Assembly: GCA_964407405.1 (NCBI GenBank)
Contig: CAYOVH010000002.1
Location: forward strand, 62,001 to 126,000
Origin: JASLCR01 sp964407405
GTDB lineage: Bacteria; Patescibacteriota; Saccharimonadia; Saccharimonadales; Saccharimonadaceae
Length of the DNA: 64,000 bases
Direction: 5' to 3'
The position numbers and the translations under genes were made by a program. How positions within the stretch are numbered: position 1 is the stretch's first letter; each line of letters begins with the position of its first letter. The notes beneath the pieces were generated by a model that was not told the origin of the DNA, made no database searches, and saw only the letters and a list, made by a program, of their open reading frames with translations. Of the stretch, positions 42,944-52,183 are shown piece by piece.

Positions 42944-43887
42944 GACTGCCATTTTCTGGTAAGAAAAATAGCTCAGACCAGTGGCGCTCCCGTCGAGACG
43001 TTGCTGCTCAACGTCAGGCTGAGCAGCCCAGTGTCAGTACCTTTCGACAGGGGAGGACGCTAACCGGTAGCCGTTCTTCGGAGGTGGCGAGCAGCAATGA
43101 GTACAATGCTGATTTTTTGTCGCCACGGGCTCATGTCCATCATCTGACAAAGCATCGTCGCAGGCTAGGCTGGCGCTTTGTTGGTGTGGCAATAATTGTA
43201 GCGGGTCTTATAGTGTTCCTTAGCCAATTTATTGCCACGACAGCTATATCTTCAGATCAGGATGTTGCTATCTCAGACGCAAAACTTTCCAGCTATAATG
43301 CCCGCGCTCAGTCGTATCTGAATGATCATCTATTGGAACGTTTTCAGTCGATGACAAACATCGATAACTTTACGAAATATATGCAGCAGGAACATCCTGA
43401 GGTAGCATCTACGCGGATTTCCTTGACCGGAGATATTGGCAAGGCGCAAGTGGCCATAAAATTGCGCAAGCCGGTTGCACGATGGGTTGTGAATGGCCAG
43501 ACCGAATATGTTGACGACGAAGGTATCGTATTTGGCTATTCTCCTTTTGTTGAGCCAGGTGTGACGATTGTTGATAACAATCATTATCCAAGCAACACCT
43601 CGGCAAATCTTGTCGCCAGCCATCGGTTTTTGACCTTTGTTGGACAGGTTGTCGGCGACGGTGCAAAGCAAGGCTATGTCATTAACAAGGCCGAGCTCCC
43701 TGAGTTAATGACCCGAGCCCTTGAAGTACGCGTCAAAGGGGTGTCATACACGTTTAAATTGTCAGTTGATCGACCGGCAGGGCAGCAGACAGAGGATATG
43801 GCCAGAGTAATTCGCTATATGAAGCAAAAGGGTATAACTCCTAAGTATGTTGATTTGCGCATAAAAGGTGAAGCCTACTACAAGTAG
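42940..43887 (+). CDS. ftsQ: cell division protein FtsQ/DivIB
   Basis: 315 residues. A long basic cytoplasmic tail (1-70), one membrane helix (about 76-98), a POTRA-like domain (about 130-190, RISLTGDIGKAQVAIKL) and the FtsQ beta domain with YVDDEGIVFGYSPF. Scaffolds FtsL and FtsI. Last gene of the cluster; ftsA, ftsZ, murC, murE and murF are not here. Confidence 0.92.
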   Translation: MRLPFSGKKNSSDQWRSRRDVAAQRQAEQPSVSTFRQGRTLTGSRSSEVASSNEYNADFLSPRAHVHHLTKHRRRLGWRFVGVAIIVAGLIVFLSQFIATTAISSDQDVAISDAKLSSYNARAQSYLNDHLLERFQSMTNIDNFTKYMQQEHPEVASTRISLTGDIGKAQVAIKLRKPVARWVVNGQTEYVDDEGIVFGYSPFVEPGVTIVDNNHYPSNTSANLVASHRFLTFVGQVVGDGAKQGYVINKAELPELMTRALEVRVKGVSYTFKLSVDRPAGQQTEDMARVIRYMKQKGITPKYVDLRIKGEAYYK

Positions 43888-44337
43888 TAAATTAGGGGCG
43901 CCTACCCTGGTGGAGTAAATGTTCTATTTTTGTTCTAATATTGATGATATGATAAAAAACTATATATTAATATCAAAACAGCAAAAAAGCAAATAGAAGG
44001 GGAAGAGGGGAAAAAGAGTAGGGGGAATATAAAATTTGAAAAAAGCAAATGACTGTGCAGCTAATGTAAATATGTAACTCTTGTGGATAACCATAGCCAG
44101 CTGTGACAAATATGACAACGTAGCACAGAAGGCCTTCTGGCAGTCGTGCCTAGAATAAGTATAGGACTACTAAAGAGTCAGAATGAATGTCTGCATAAAA
44201 CAAAAAGTGAGGAGCCTTGCACATATACAGAGTAAAAGTCCCCCATTCGGGAGGTATGATGGATCATACCTTGAAAGATATATTAATGACGTAAAAGAAA
44301 CATTGTGCGACGTTAAGTCTATGTAAGGAATTTGAAT
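43888..44337. other. AT-rich intergenic region at the island boundary
   Basis: 450 bases without a credible gene. It holds a perfect DnaA-type box TGTGGATAA (44082-44090), a 14-bp palindrome CAGAAGGCCTTCTG (44126-44139), a CCC-ATTC-GGG hairpin near 44240, and GGTATGAT-GG-ATCATACC just after. Too few boxes for an origin; a small RNA or regulatory region is possible. Confidence 0.4.
43918..43937 (+). repeat. 20-bp direct repeat, copy 1
   Basis: AATGTTCTATTTTTGTTCTA, itself built from two GTTCTA units. The identical copy is at 44539-44558, 621 bases away. Confidence 0.9.
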
Positions 44338-44529
44338 ATGTATTCATACCCTGCCATGGATTTCTTCCTGTATTTTTCAGTGTTTGCTTTTATGCATGTG
44401 CTCTTCCCGGTTTTAGCGCTCGGCTACCTCGTCTGTACGTATTTGGCGCTTTGTTTGGCTATTTATGGCTCAAAATCCGGTAATTTGTATATTTATAGGG
44501 GTCGCTATAGATCACAACCCCTGTTCTGA
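44338..44529 (+). CDS. putative small membrane protein
   Basis: 63 residues, very hydrophobic (FFLYFSVFAFMHVLFPVLALG and a second segment), ending in a basic tail RGRYRSQPLF. TAAGGAA lies eight bases before the ATG. Overlapping hairpins at its end could terminate it. No family; may be chance. Confidence 0.35.
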   Translation: MYSYPAMDFFLYFSVFAFMHVLFPVLALGYLVCTYLALCLAIYGSKSGNLYIYRGRYRSQPLF

Positions 44530-44536
44530 TCTATAG
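44497..44536 (+). other. two overlapping alternative hairpins
   Basis: AGGGGT/ACCCCT and CTATAGATCA/TGATCTATAG share bases and cannot form together. They cover the end of the small membrane ORF. Confidence 0.45.
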
Positions 44537-44538
44537 TT

Positions 44539-44558
44539 AATGTTCTATTTTTGTTCTA
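44539..44558 (+). repeat. 20-bp direct repeat, copy 2
   Basis: Identical to 43918-43937. Lies between the putative small membrane gene and the 3' end of the 44591-45316 gene. Confidence 0.9.
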
Positions 44559-44590
44559 TTTAGTTTCGAATGGAAAATAACGAAGAGTTA

Positions 44591-45316
44591 CTACAACAGG
44601 ACAGACTGACTGTAGTATAAAGCTATAATCCTGTAGTATGCGTCGCGATTGGAACTATATTGCATAGTAAATTCTTCCAATCCTTTTCTATTTGGTAGAT
44701 GTCGCGTAAGATTTATTTTAGCCAATTGTCGATTTAGTTTGAGGGCATACCAGTACTCAATATTATTACGATTGATGATTGAAGCCTCTTTCTCGAACTC
44801 CCCTAAGCTGATATTGTCTTCGCTTGACTCACCTAAGTGGGGTAAGTATCGTGAGGTATAGCCAATGTATAGTTCGGCGATTTCATAAAATTCTGTGGCA
44901 TCAGCTGAATTCGGTTCTACGAAATAGTGCTCAACCTTGTTTCTGTACCGATTAATTTCCTCGATTAGTTTAGGGGTATTTATACCCATCTTGCTTAGGA
45001 TCTTTATTTTATCTGGAAAGCCGAGCCTGGCGTTTTTCTTGTCGGCGTGACTAATGCCCCAATAGCACAATATATCTTCAATTCGACAGTCAATCGCCTT
45101 CTTCGAGTTTGAAATTGAGTTGACAGCTAAGTGTGCATCGTTTACAGAGCTTAGTGCCTTCAGGTCATTCTTAGAGAATTCAAGATAGTCCGCTGGATAC
45201 ATAGGATGGGCTGTATAGGTGTAGTTTTGCATAGAAGACGAACTTACAATATATCCATCTTCCTCAATGTCTTTAACAAATTGATCTATTATATCCACTA
45301 TCTTGTATAGTATCAT
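44591..45316 (-). CDS. accessory protein of unknown function
   Basis: About 241 residues, mostly helical, with a motif INRYRNKVEHYFVEP in the middle that recalls HEPN-type (R-x4-6-H) helices; the match is to the motif only. AT-rich and unlike neighbouring housekeeping genes. The start is uncertain: the frame begins at 45325 but a terminator lies at 45324-45355, so ATG 45316 or GTG 45298 (five bases after TATACA) are better. First gene of the accessory island. Confidence 0.65.
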   Translation of the reverse strand: MILYKIVDIIDQFVKDIEEDGYIVSSSSMQNYTYTAHPMYPADYLEFSKNDLKALSSVNDAHLAVNSISNSKKAIDCRIEDILCYWGISHADKKNARLGFPDKIKILSKMGINTPKLIEEINRYRNKVEHYFVEPNSADATEFYEIAELYIGYTSRYLPHLGESSEDNISLGEFEKEASIINRNNIEYWYALKLNRQLAKINLTRHLPNRKGLEEFTMQYSSNRDAYYRIIALYYSQSVLL

Positions 45317-45323
45317 GTATGAC

Positions 45324-45355
45324 AAAAGAGTACCTAAAGACAGAGGTACTCTTTT
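45324..45355. terminator. bidirectional terminator, 12-bp arms
   Basis: AAAAGAGTACCT and its complement around AAAGACAG. It ends the 45371-45619 transcript. Confidence 0.9.
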
Positions 45356-45370
45356 GCTTCTGCGGATTCT

Positions 45371-45619
45371 CTATGCGCTCATGCTGATGAGCGTCCAAGA
45401 ACCTCCATGGTTGTCGCTGCGGAGACGGAATTGGCGTGAGCCGTCCGTGACCGTAAAGATCGAGATTAGTCTCTCCCCTTTTCTCACCATGCAGCTCAGG
45501 CCTGCGTCGATGAAGCGATAGGACTTGCCTTCATACTCCATACGGCGTGGATAGGCTGCCCTACCCTCCCGAAAGCCGATTGCGGTGATAGCGACTGGTT
45601 TGTTAATGGTTTGTGTCAT
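45371..45619 (-). CDS. orphan small protein
   Basis: 82 residues, beta-rich (YEGKSYRFIDAGLSCMV; SIFTVTDGSRQFRLRS), suggesting a small barrel or SH3-like fold. Not recognised. CGGGAG lies seven bases before the ATG; the leader carries CTCGG-GGATATCT-CCGAG. Composition is richer in GC than the flanking island, and the gene has its own terminator, like the other solitary minus-strand genes. Confidence 0.62.
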   Translation of the reverse strand: MTQTINKPVAITAIGFREGRAAYPRRMEYEGKSYRFIDAGLSCMVRKGERLISIFTVTDGSRQFRLRSDNHGGSWTLISMSA

Positions 45620-46019
45620 AGTTTCACTCCCGAGCTCGGAGATATCCCCGAGGCTAATATTTGATAATTAGCGAACGGATTTTGGAGTGATCCAGCGGTG
45701 GAAAGGAGTCTCATGACCGCTCAGAGACGGACTCTTTTTACCACGATGGAGGTGTTGGGGCGACTTTTTCGGTCGCTAATCGTTTTTAAGCCTGTAAGTG
45801 AAAAGGAGGTATCCCACCAGTACCTACATGACTATACCTATTATAGCGTGCGCTTCCCTTGCCTCGTCAACCGATGTGTTCAATGTGGAATTTACTACAA
45901 CTTATCGAAATGAAGAGCAGATTGATCGTCTATAGGAGGTGTCTTGTACTTTTTCTAAGATTAATAGTGTTTATTGAGCTAGATGTTTGCTCAAGACGTA
46001 GTGTAAAGTAATAAGAGAT
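45620..46019. other. 400-base gap, possible small RNA
   Basis: GAGTC...GACTC followed by TTTTT at about 45700-45741 looks like a plus-strand terminator, with GCGGT/ACCGC (45687-45718) overlapping it; a short RNA could end here. GCGAC/GTCGC (near 45760) and a perfect AAAAGGAGGT (45801) without a well-spaced start follow. A 35-codon ORF begins at 45828 but is unconvincing. Confidence 0.35.
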
Positions 46020-46604
46020 ATGGCACGACGCTACAGGAGATATCGAAGGCAGAGTAGTAGTCCACTTGAGGGGCTGTCTGTTTTGGTGCTTCTCGCGGTT
46101 GGTGCCCTGGTATGGCAGTGGCAGCAGAGCGACAGCAATGTGCTCGTCTATATTTCTGCAGTAGCGATAGTAGTGGCGGCAATCGTGGGTGGCTTGGTCA
46201 TCCGCAATTATCGGCAGGAGCAGCGACGGATACGGGCGCTTGATATCGCGGCGATCGACACGATGGATCCACTTGAGTTTGAAGTTTACGTCGCAAAGCT
46301 GCTAAAGCACCAAGGTTTTACAGATGTACGGTTAACTGAGAAATATGATTATGGCGTTGATATCATTGCGCATAAGGATGGTTCAGTCTGGGGTATACAA
46401 GTAAAACGATATAGTAATATGGTGAAGGCAGAGGCTGTCCGTCAGGTAGTGACGGCGCTTATTCGCTATAAGTGTGATCGCTCAATGGTCGTGACAAATA
46501 ATATATTTAGCCGACCAGCAAGAGAACTCGCGGCAGATAATCGCTGTATTCTTATCGGTAGAGATGAGCTTTCTGGGTGGATCCTCGAGTTTCAAGGTAG
46601 TTGA
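46020..46604 (+). CDS. membrane-tethered Mrr-type restriction endonuclease
   Basis: 194 residues. A basic tail is followed by two membrane helices (about 20-36 and 42-60), then a Mrr catalytic domain: MDPLEFEVYVAKLLKHQGF, the active-site D in YDYGVDIIA and QVK in WGIQVKRYS. Mrr enzymes cut modified DNA; the membrane anchor suggests action on incoming DNA at the envelope. TAAAGT lies ten bases before the ATG. Adjoins a type III system. Confidence 0.85.
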   Translation: MARRYRRYRRQSSSPLEGLSVLVLLAVGALVWQWQQSDSNVLVYISAVAIVVAAIVGGLVIRNYRQEQRRIRALDIAAIDTMDPLEFEVYVAKLLKHQGFTDVRLTEKYDYGVDIIAHKDGSVWGIQVKRYSNMVKAEAVRQVVTALIRYKCDRSMVVTNNIFSRPARELAADNRCILIGRDELSGWILEFQGS

Positions 46605-46807
46605 GGCGCTTCCCTTTTTTCTCGATTGCTTCGCATCACGCGGAATACCTCATGGTAGACTTGTATGCCAACTTTCCATAAGCGGTACCAACACCGTGAA
46701 GAATTTCAGTTTAGTTCCCTCATACCACTATAATACCAACGGTATGTTGAACTTGCAATACTTACATAAGCATTTTTTAATATGTTTATGCTTAGTGACG
46801 GTGCGTC

Positions 46808-47476
46808 TTACTTATACAATGCAACTATTTGCTTAATATCGTCCTCAATCGTCTTATCTCGTTGGATGTCATGAAAACTAGCAACAAAATCAATCGTATT
46901 GTCCAGTAGTAGAATGGTGTGCAGTCCGATCCAGACAACACTATTATATAGTGATTGGTCTTTAATGAGTGTAGCTGATGCAGCAGTATTGTGTGCTATG
47001 CCTGTTAGAATTGCAAAGTTATGCCGGTATGCACCCATTCTACGCACTTCTTTTGCTCGCTGGAATATAGATACTCCGCCTAGTCTTGCTTTCCCTTCTT
47101 TACGAACACGCGTAATTTTCCAGTAACTTTTTGCCTGCTTCTCGAGCCAAGCATTATCACGATGATGATTTGGGTGAAAGAAAACATATTTAGCATTAAT
47201 CTCATGTTCAATCAGGCTGCGAGTGCCAAGACAAGAAAGTAGAAGAAAGTTCTCGTTCGCCGTAAAAACATGTAACGACTGCCTCGTAAGCTGCATAGCT
47301 GTCGAAACATATGTTTTTGCCATCATTTTTTGTTTCAATGTCTTTCGCCTGTTTCCGTATAGGATATCTAGCTCGTTCATCACGCTTAGCGCATCATTGC
47401 GTAGTCTCTCTAATATAGCGTCTGCCTCTTTGTAGAAACCAATTGACTGTTCTTTTGTGTACGGCGGACTTATCAC
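46808..47476 (-). CDS. accessory helical protein, unknown
   Basis: 222 residues, nearly all helical, with conserved-looking polar positions inside hydrophobic helices: LGTRSLIEHEINAKYVFFH and HNFAILTGIAHNTAAS. Resembles DUF5677-type abortive or tetratricopeptide accessory proteins only in general character. GTG start. It lies 80 bases downstream of res and may share its transcript, as a third component of the restriction locus. Confidence 0.6.
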   Translation of the reverse strand: MISPPYTKEQSIGFYKEADAILERLRNDALSVMNELDILYGNRRKTLKQKMMAKTYVSTAMQLTRQSLHVFTANENFLLLSCLGTRSLIEHEINAKYVFFHPNHHRDNAWLEKQAKSYWKITRVRKEGKARLGGVSIFQRAKEVRRMGAYRHNFAILTGIAHNTAASATLIKDQSLYNSVVWIGLHTILLLDNTIDFVASFHDIQRDKTIEDDIKQIVALYK

Positions 47477-47555
47477 AATTTACTTCTCCGGCTGCTTTTC
47501 TAGATCGGTTACAAGATTTAGGGGTCCGGTGGTTTTTGCTACGATGCGTTTTTTG

Positions 47556-50204
47556 CTACGAGCTGCCATACTGTGCCAATCTCTCCTCAACCCTATCACC
47601 ATATCGCTCTAGCTCCGTGTTATAAAACGGCATTCCGACTATCCGAATATTCACATCTTCCCCTTCGATAATTGCTTCCGTTTCGATCTGCTCCAAGAAT
47701 TCCTCTTTCCACTTATCCCCTTCAAGCAAATGTCCGCCTTTCGGCTCAATGAAAATCTGATAGCTCACCGACGCATCTTTTTTGTCGTTTGCAATCAGGA
47801 CGTAGTCCGGCTCGAACGTCTTTCCTGTGGCGAAAGCAAAGATTTTCAGCGCTCCTTCGTTCCGTAACAAATAGACATCATCCCATTTTGCACGGAGATC
47901 TTCAATCTTGTTTTTCATCATCAAGATGAACTGCTTCTCTTCGCTTGTTCCGAAATTGTCATCATACACATGCCAGTCCTCTTTGCTCAAGTCAAGATAG
48001 TAGCGCGTGCTTCGACCGCCAGCAACAGAAGGTGTCGATTGGGAAATGCCAAACTCGGCGTCGTTGTCAGTGATTGTGTAGTTGCGGCGAATTGAGGCAT
48101 TAAACGCATCTTTGAGTGGTATCGGCTTAAACTCTTTCGAGCCGATAAAGCTCTTCTCGTTCAGACTGATATCACCTGCAACCAGTGCGAGGAATTGCTC
48201 GGCGACATATAATTTTTCATCAATCGTTAATTGCTCAAATTTATCGACGCCAGCCGTAATACGGAGCTTCTTGCCGCCAAGTTGCGAGTCTCCTGTTAGG
48301 AATGCCTCAAGACTCGCAAGACCAGCTATCTTGGCGCTGACGGTGTCGTAACGGATTTTTTTGTTACGCTCGACCGCAAAACGCACGAGACTCTTTGGAA
48401 AACGTCGGAACAGTACGTCAAACGTAAACGTTTCTTGCTGCCGCTGCACTTCGATATCAGTGTCATCTTCAAAAATCTGACGGTCATGTGCGATGCTAAT
48501 CGGTACGCTAATCTCGTAGACCTCCGGCAAGTGATATCCTTCGCCGCCAAGTAGAGCAATCTGGTGGTTGAGTGCTGGTCGCTCCAGCTGCTCATTCTTC
48601 CAGATTCTTCCATCCGTATAGCTTCGTGTCCGCATGAATGCATCTTTCAGCCGTAGGTCGTGCGTTACCATGTTCACGTCGGCAATAATTCCCGTTTCGC
48701 GCAGCGTCTGTCGTATCTCTTGGATATACTTCGGATTGCTTGCCGAGTGATAATGTAGCTGCTCGATAACACGCAGCGGTTCTAGTTCGTTGTTGTCGAA
48801 TTTTCGCAGGAAACGCTTTTCTTCATCGCCATTCACTACATACGGATAATACCTTGCGCCACGACCAATCAGCTGCGCCTCACGCATCGTTGTCTTGCCG
48901 GGACGGCCATTTTTACTGTCGCGCGTGTCATACAGGCGCACAATATCGTATAGGTTCAGCACATCCCAGCCTTCATCCAGCACATTCACGGCAAACACTG
49001 CACGGATTTCATTGTCTCGGTCCTCAAGCGAGTTGAGACGCATCTGATCTTCTGGTGTGATCTGCTTCTTCGTGACCGAAAGTAATCGTTCCTCGGCGAA
49101 GTCGATGCGGAGCTCATCGGCAAGATCGGCATCACTCACGCCTTGTGTATCAAAAAACCGAAACGCATCCTGCAAAATACCGGCAGTATGCTCGCGCTGA
49201 TTAGTGACATCGGCCGCAGAGAGATTTTTCACCTTGGCGACGAATGCATCATAAAACTCATTACAATCATCGATGCGAAATGCCTTAAAAAGCACCACCG
49301 GCTTCAGCCAGATGCCAGCACCGAGGGCGATCTTCTTGCGATACTGCGACACGATCATCGCCTGTATTGCGCGACTCATCGTATCAGCTGCGACATCATA
49401 AATCCAAACATCCTTGCTGTAACCGTCTTCACGGAACGCCTTCAGGTCGTAGCGATAAATAATGCGATCTTTGTATTTATAAAAAATCTCTTTGTCGTCC
49501 AAATCAATCGTCGCCGTAAACTCCAGCAGATGATTCCTCGGATTATTCACCATCACGAGGTTGATGGTACTCTCCCACGATGTGTTATCCTTCTTTTCAT
49601 CCGAGCCGAGTGACTTCGTGTCGCCGTTCAGGTGGTGCGCTTCGTCACTCAGCAGCACTATATCGTGGTCAACCAAATCTTCGTACGTCAGGCTATTCTC
49701 GTGCGGATTATTCAGCGTTGAATGCAGCCCTTGAATCGTCGTAAACACGATATTGATCGCGTCGTCGCGAGCATCCGAAAACTCCGACACTTCACGCACC
49801 GTCACTGGCTCGCCATCAATCAGAATCTTGTCGGCAAACAGATATTTATTCGAGCTACTTTCCAAAAAGTTCTCACGCGTCTTCTCGATGATATTCGTCG
49901 TATTCACAAAAAACACGATTTTGTTAAACCCACGTTTATACAAATCCAGCAGTAGCGCCGCCATAATCATCGTCTTACCGCTACCCGTCGCCATGTTAAA
50001 TAGCAGTTGCAGACCACGAGATTGGTCGCGCGTCTGGTCCTTGTCGTAGTAATGCAAATACCGTCCAATCGCTTCTTGCTGATACAGGCGTAGCTCGTGC
50101 TTCAGGTTCTCGGTGATGTATTCTGGCGCGCCGCTAAATCCGCCAGCCATCCGGCTGTAGATTTGGTACGTGTCGTCGAGCAGCATTTTGTCTTGATTGT
50201 TCAC
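47556..50204 (-). CDS. res: type III restriction enzyme, Res subunit
   Basis: 882 residues. SF2 helicase with Walker A MATGSGKT (71-78), DEAH at 187-190 and motif VI REAQLIGRGARYYPY; C-terminal PD-(D/E)xK nuclease with D800, E820 and K822 (PDYVLI, FIEPKGG). Translocates or switches on DNA and cuts when two unmodified sites face each other, only with Mod. Starts two bases after mod ends. Confidence 0.95.
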   Translation of the reverse strand: MNNQDKMLLDDTYQIYSRMAGGFSGAPEYITENLKHELRLYQQEAIGRYLHYYDKDQTRDQSRGLQLLFNMATGSGKTMIMAALLLDLYKRGFNKIVFFVNTTNIIEKTRENFLESSSNKYLFADKILIDGEPVTVREVSEFSDARDDAINIVFTTIQGLHSTLNNPHENSLTYEDLVDHDIVLLSDEAHHLNGDTKSLGSDEKKDNTSWESTINLVMVNNPRNHLLEFTATIDLDDKEIFYKYKDRIIYRYDLKAFREDGYSKDVWIYDVAADTMSRAIQAMIVSQYRKKIALGAGIWLKPVVLFKAFRIDDCNEFYDAFVAKVKNLSAADVTNQREHTAGILQDAFRFFDTQGVSDADLADELRIDFAEERLLSVTKKQITPEDQMRLNSLEDRDNEIRAVFAVNVLDEGWDVLNLYDIVRLYDTRDSKNGRPGKTTMREAQLIGRGARYYPYVVNGDEEKRFLRKFDNNELEPLRVIEQLHYHSASNPKYIQEIRQTLRETGIIADVNMVTHDLRLKDAFMRTRSYTDGRIWKNEQLERPALNHQIALLGGEGYHLPEVYEISVPISIAHDRQIFEDDTDIEVQRQQETFTFDVLFRRFPKSLVRFAVERNKKIRYDTVSAKIAGLASLEAFLTGDSQLGGKKLRITAGVDKFEQLTIDEKLYVAEQFLALVAGDISLNEKSFIGSKEFKPIPLKDAFNASIRRNYTITDNDAEFGISQSTPSVAGGRSTRYYLDLSKEDWHVYDDNFGTSEEKQFILMMKNKIEDLRAKWDDVYLLRNEGALKIFAFATGKTFEPDYVLIANDKKDASVSYQIFIEPKGGHLLEGDKWKEEFLEQIETEAIIEGEDVNIRIVGMPFYNTELERYGDRVEERLAQYGSS

Positions 50205-50206
50205 GC

Positions 50207-52129
50207 TTATTTATACAACTCCGCATTGAATTTCTTGTCGCTCTCACTCACCTTGAAGCTCGGGTCGTTGATATCTTCAACGTTCACATACAATGTATTG
50301 TTATCGATGAGCTCCAGTAGCAAACGTCGCTTGTCCGCGCCGCTGAGTTTGCGGAACTCGTTTTCGTTCAGTTTCGTCGGATCGACACGATAGCTCAGGA
50401 ACGATGAGGCTGTCGCCTCGTTCAGCAGCGTCAGATATTCTTGATCGTCCTTAGCCGCCTCGATACGCTTTCGGAACGTGTTAGAGTTATTCATAATGTT
50501 GGCGTAGACGAATGAACCGCCACCCTGCCAGTCGACGCTTTTGCTAATGCCGGACTGATCGCCGTCGATAACGTTCTTCAAGCGAACCGTCGGATCGTTA
50601 TCGCCATAGTAGAGTTGCTCGATACCGATATATTGACGCTTCATTTTGTGAGCAACAGCTGCTGTTGTGCCAGAGCCTAAATGATAATCCATCACTAGAT
50701 CACCTTCACTTGTAAACATGCGAAGTAATCGTGCTATGATTTGCTCCGCTTTCTTGCCGTTTCTTAACTCAACACCGCCCTCATTAAAGATTCGTCCTGT
50801 ATTGATATCATTCCAGAAGTCGCCAAGCAAACTACTTGGCCCATATGATTTAGTGTTCTCATCATGATACTCATGGAACTTTTCTTTATAAAAGTACATC
50901 TGACGACCACCGTAATAGTAAGACTTGCCACGATCAGAGTTGCGCACAATCACTTTATCCGGGGATGCTGACGACTCTTCTTTCATGGTGCCTCGTATAA
51001 ATGCTCGTCGCCATATTATATCCGCATGCTTTGTTACAAAATCTATAAAACTCTGACTACTTGTGTCGTATTCGATCTGATTTTCAGACAGGAAGTCTTT
51101 GAGTTTTACAACCTCATAATTACCCGTATCTTTACCTTTGAGAACAAATGAAAACTCACCGTCCCATTCGTTAGTCTTAATGTATTCTGGTGTCACGCTC
51201 AGAATACCTTTTTTATAGACAAGAATGTGCTCTTTTTCTTTTAGGATAGTTCTATCACGATGAGCAGTCTTAACCCCAGAGGCAGTTGACATCTTTAGTG
51301 CTATTGATTTTACAAAATTATCTCGTCCGAATATCTCATCGGCAAGAACTTTTAGGTAGGCGTGTTCATCGTCATCAATCTGGATTGTAATAACGCTATT
51401 GTCTGCCATTAAACTCTTAGCAACCTGCAATCGGTTTTTCATGAAGGTTAGCCAAGAAGCATGATTGAATCTATCATTATACCCAAAGCTGTCATTGCCT
51501 GTATTGTACGGCGGATCAATATAAATCAGTTTCACCTTGCCGGCATATCGCTTTTTCAGGCTGTGCAGCACCACGAGGTTATTGCCTTTAATGATTAGGT
51601 TGTCGTCATCTTTCAGCTCATCCAGATCATGCTCGCCGTCTTTGTCGTATCGCTTCCAGTTGGTGAAAACCTTGTCGTCCAGTAGGCGTGTAATCTGATC
51701 CGGTGCCAGTACTTCATTAAAGAACACCTCGCTACGCTTTTGGTCTTCCTTGTCCTGACCACCCTCTAGCACGGCGTCCTTGTACGGCCAGTTCAGTACC
51801 ACATCTTTGCTACCAGAAAGAAGCGACCCGTCATCGCTGCCGAGGCCGATCTTGTTGGCGTACTTCGTGTAGCTATCCGGTAAAAACTCTTTGCTGCTGA
51901 TGAACTGCAAAAAGACGTCCTTTTTAAACACGAGCCCGCCATCCGTCTCGGTAAAAAAGTGTGTTTTCAAGCTCTTCTCACTTTGTAGTAAGTTTAAGAG
52001 CGTCGCATCATATTTTCTCGCATCCTCTGCGAGTAGGTTCTTGTTTATCGTGTCTTCGATGTTATACTTCGGATTCTTCTCGATAACACTCGTCAGCTTA
52101 TCGAGCACGGTCAGGTAAGTGTTCGTCAT
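50207..52129 (-). CDS. mod: type III DNA N6-adenine methyltransferase, Mod subunit
   Basis: 640 residues. Beta-class order: catalytic DPPY at 205-208 (LIYIDPPYNTGND) precedes the SAM site DYHLGSGTT at 481-489, a slightly altered FxGxG motif. The region between (about 215-470) is the target recognition domain and is more AT-rich. Sets the asymmetric recognition sequence and protects host DNA on one strand. No simple repeat tract for phase variation is evident. Confidence 0.95.
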   Translation of the reverse strand: MTNTYLTVLDKLTSVIEKNPKYNIEDTINKNLLAEDARKYDATLLNLLQSEKSLKTHFFTETDGGLVFKKDVFLQFISSKEFLPDSYTKYANKIGLGSDDGSLLSGSKDVVLNWPYKDAVLEGGQDKEDQKRSEVFFNEVLAPDQITRLLDDKVFTNWKRYDKDGEHDLDELKDDDNLIIKGNNLVVLHSLKKRYAGKVKLIYIDPPYNTGNDSFGYNDRFNHASWLTFMKNRLQVAKSLMADNSVITIQIDDDEHAYLKVLADEIFGRDNFVKSIALKMSTASGVKTAHRDRTILKEKEHILVYKKGILSVTPEYIKTNEWDGEFSFVLKGKDTGNYEVVKLKDFLSENQIEYDTSSQSFIDFVTKHADIIWRRAFIRGTMKEESSASPDKVIVRNSDRGKSYYYGGRQMYFYKEKFHEYHDENTKSYGPSSLLGDFWNDINTGRIFNEGGVELRNGKKAEQIIARLLRMFTSEGDLVMDYHLGSGTTAAVAHKMKRQYIGIEQLYYGDNDPTVRLKNVIDGDQSGISKSVDWQGGGSFVYANIMNNSNTFRKRIEAAKDDQEYLTLLNEATASSFLSYRVDPTKLNENEFRKLSGADKRRLLLELIDNNTLYVNVEDINDPSFKVSESDKKFNAELYK

Positions 52130-52183
52130 GTGATTTATTATACCCCATGAGCGTCTAGTTTACTCGTGTAGTCAAACTTTGCG

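Noticed and set aside
44082..44090. Replication origin at the DnaA-type box
   Set aside because: Only one box, no dnaA or dnaN nearby and no cluster of boxes.
45379..45425. CTGATGA on the plus strand as a second hammerhead
   Set aside because: No complementary stem II and no GAAA box at the right distance; it is the 3' end of a coding region.
45698..45913. Plus-strand ORF of 71 codons in the island
   Set aside because: Crosses a terminator-like hairpin with TTTTT and several small stems, no SD at the start, and unnatural sequence.
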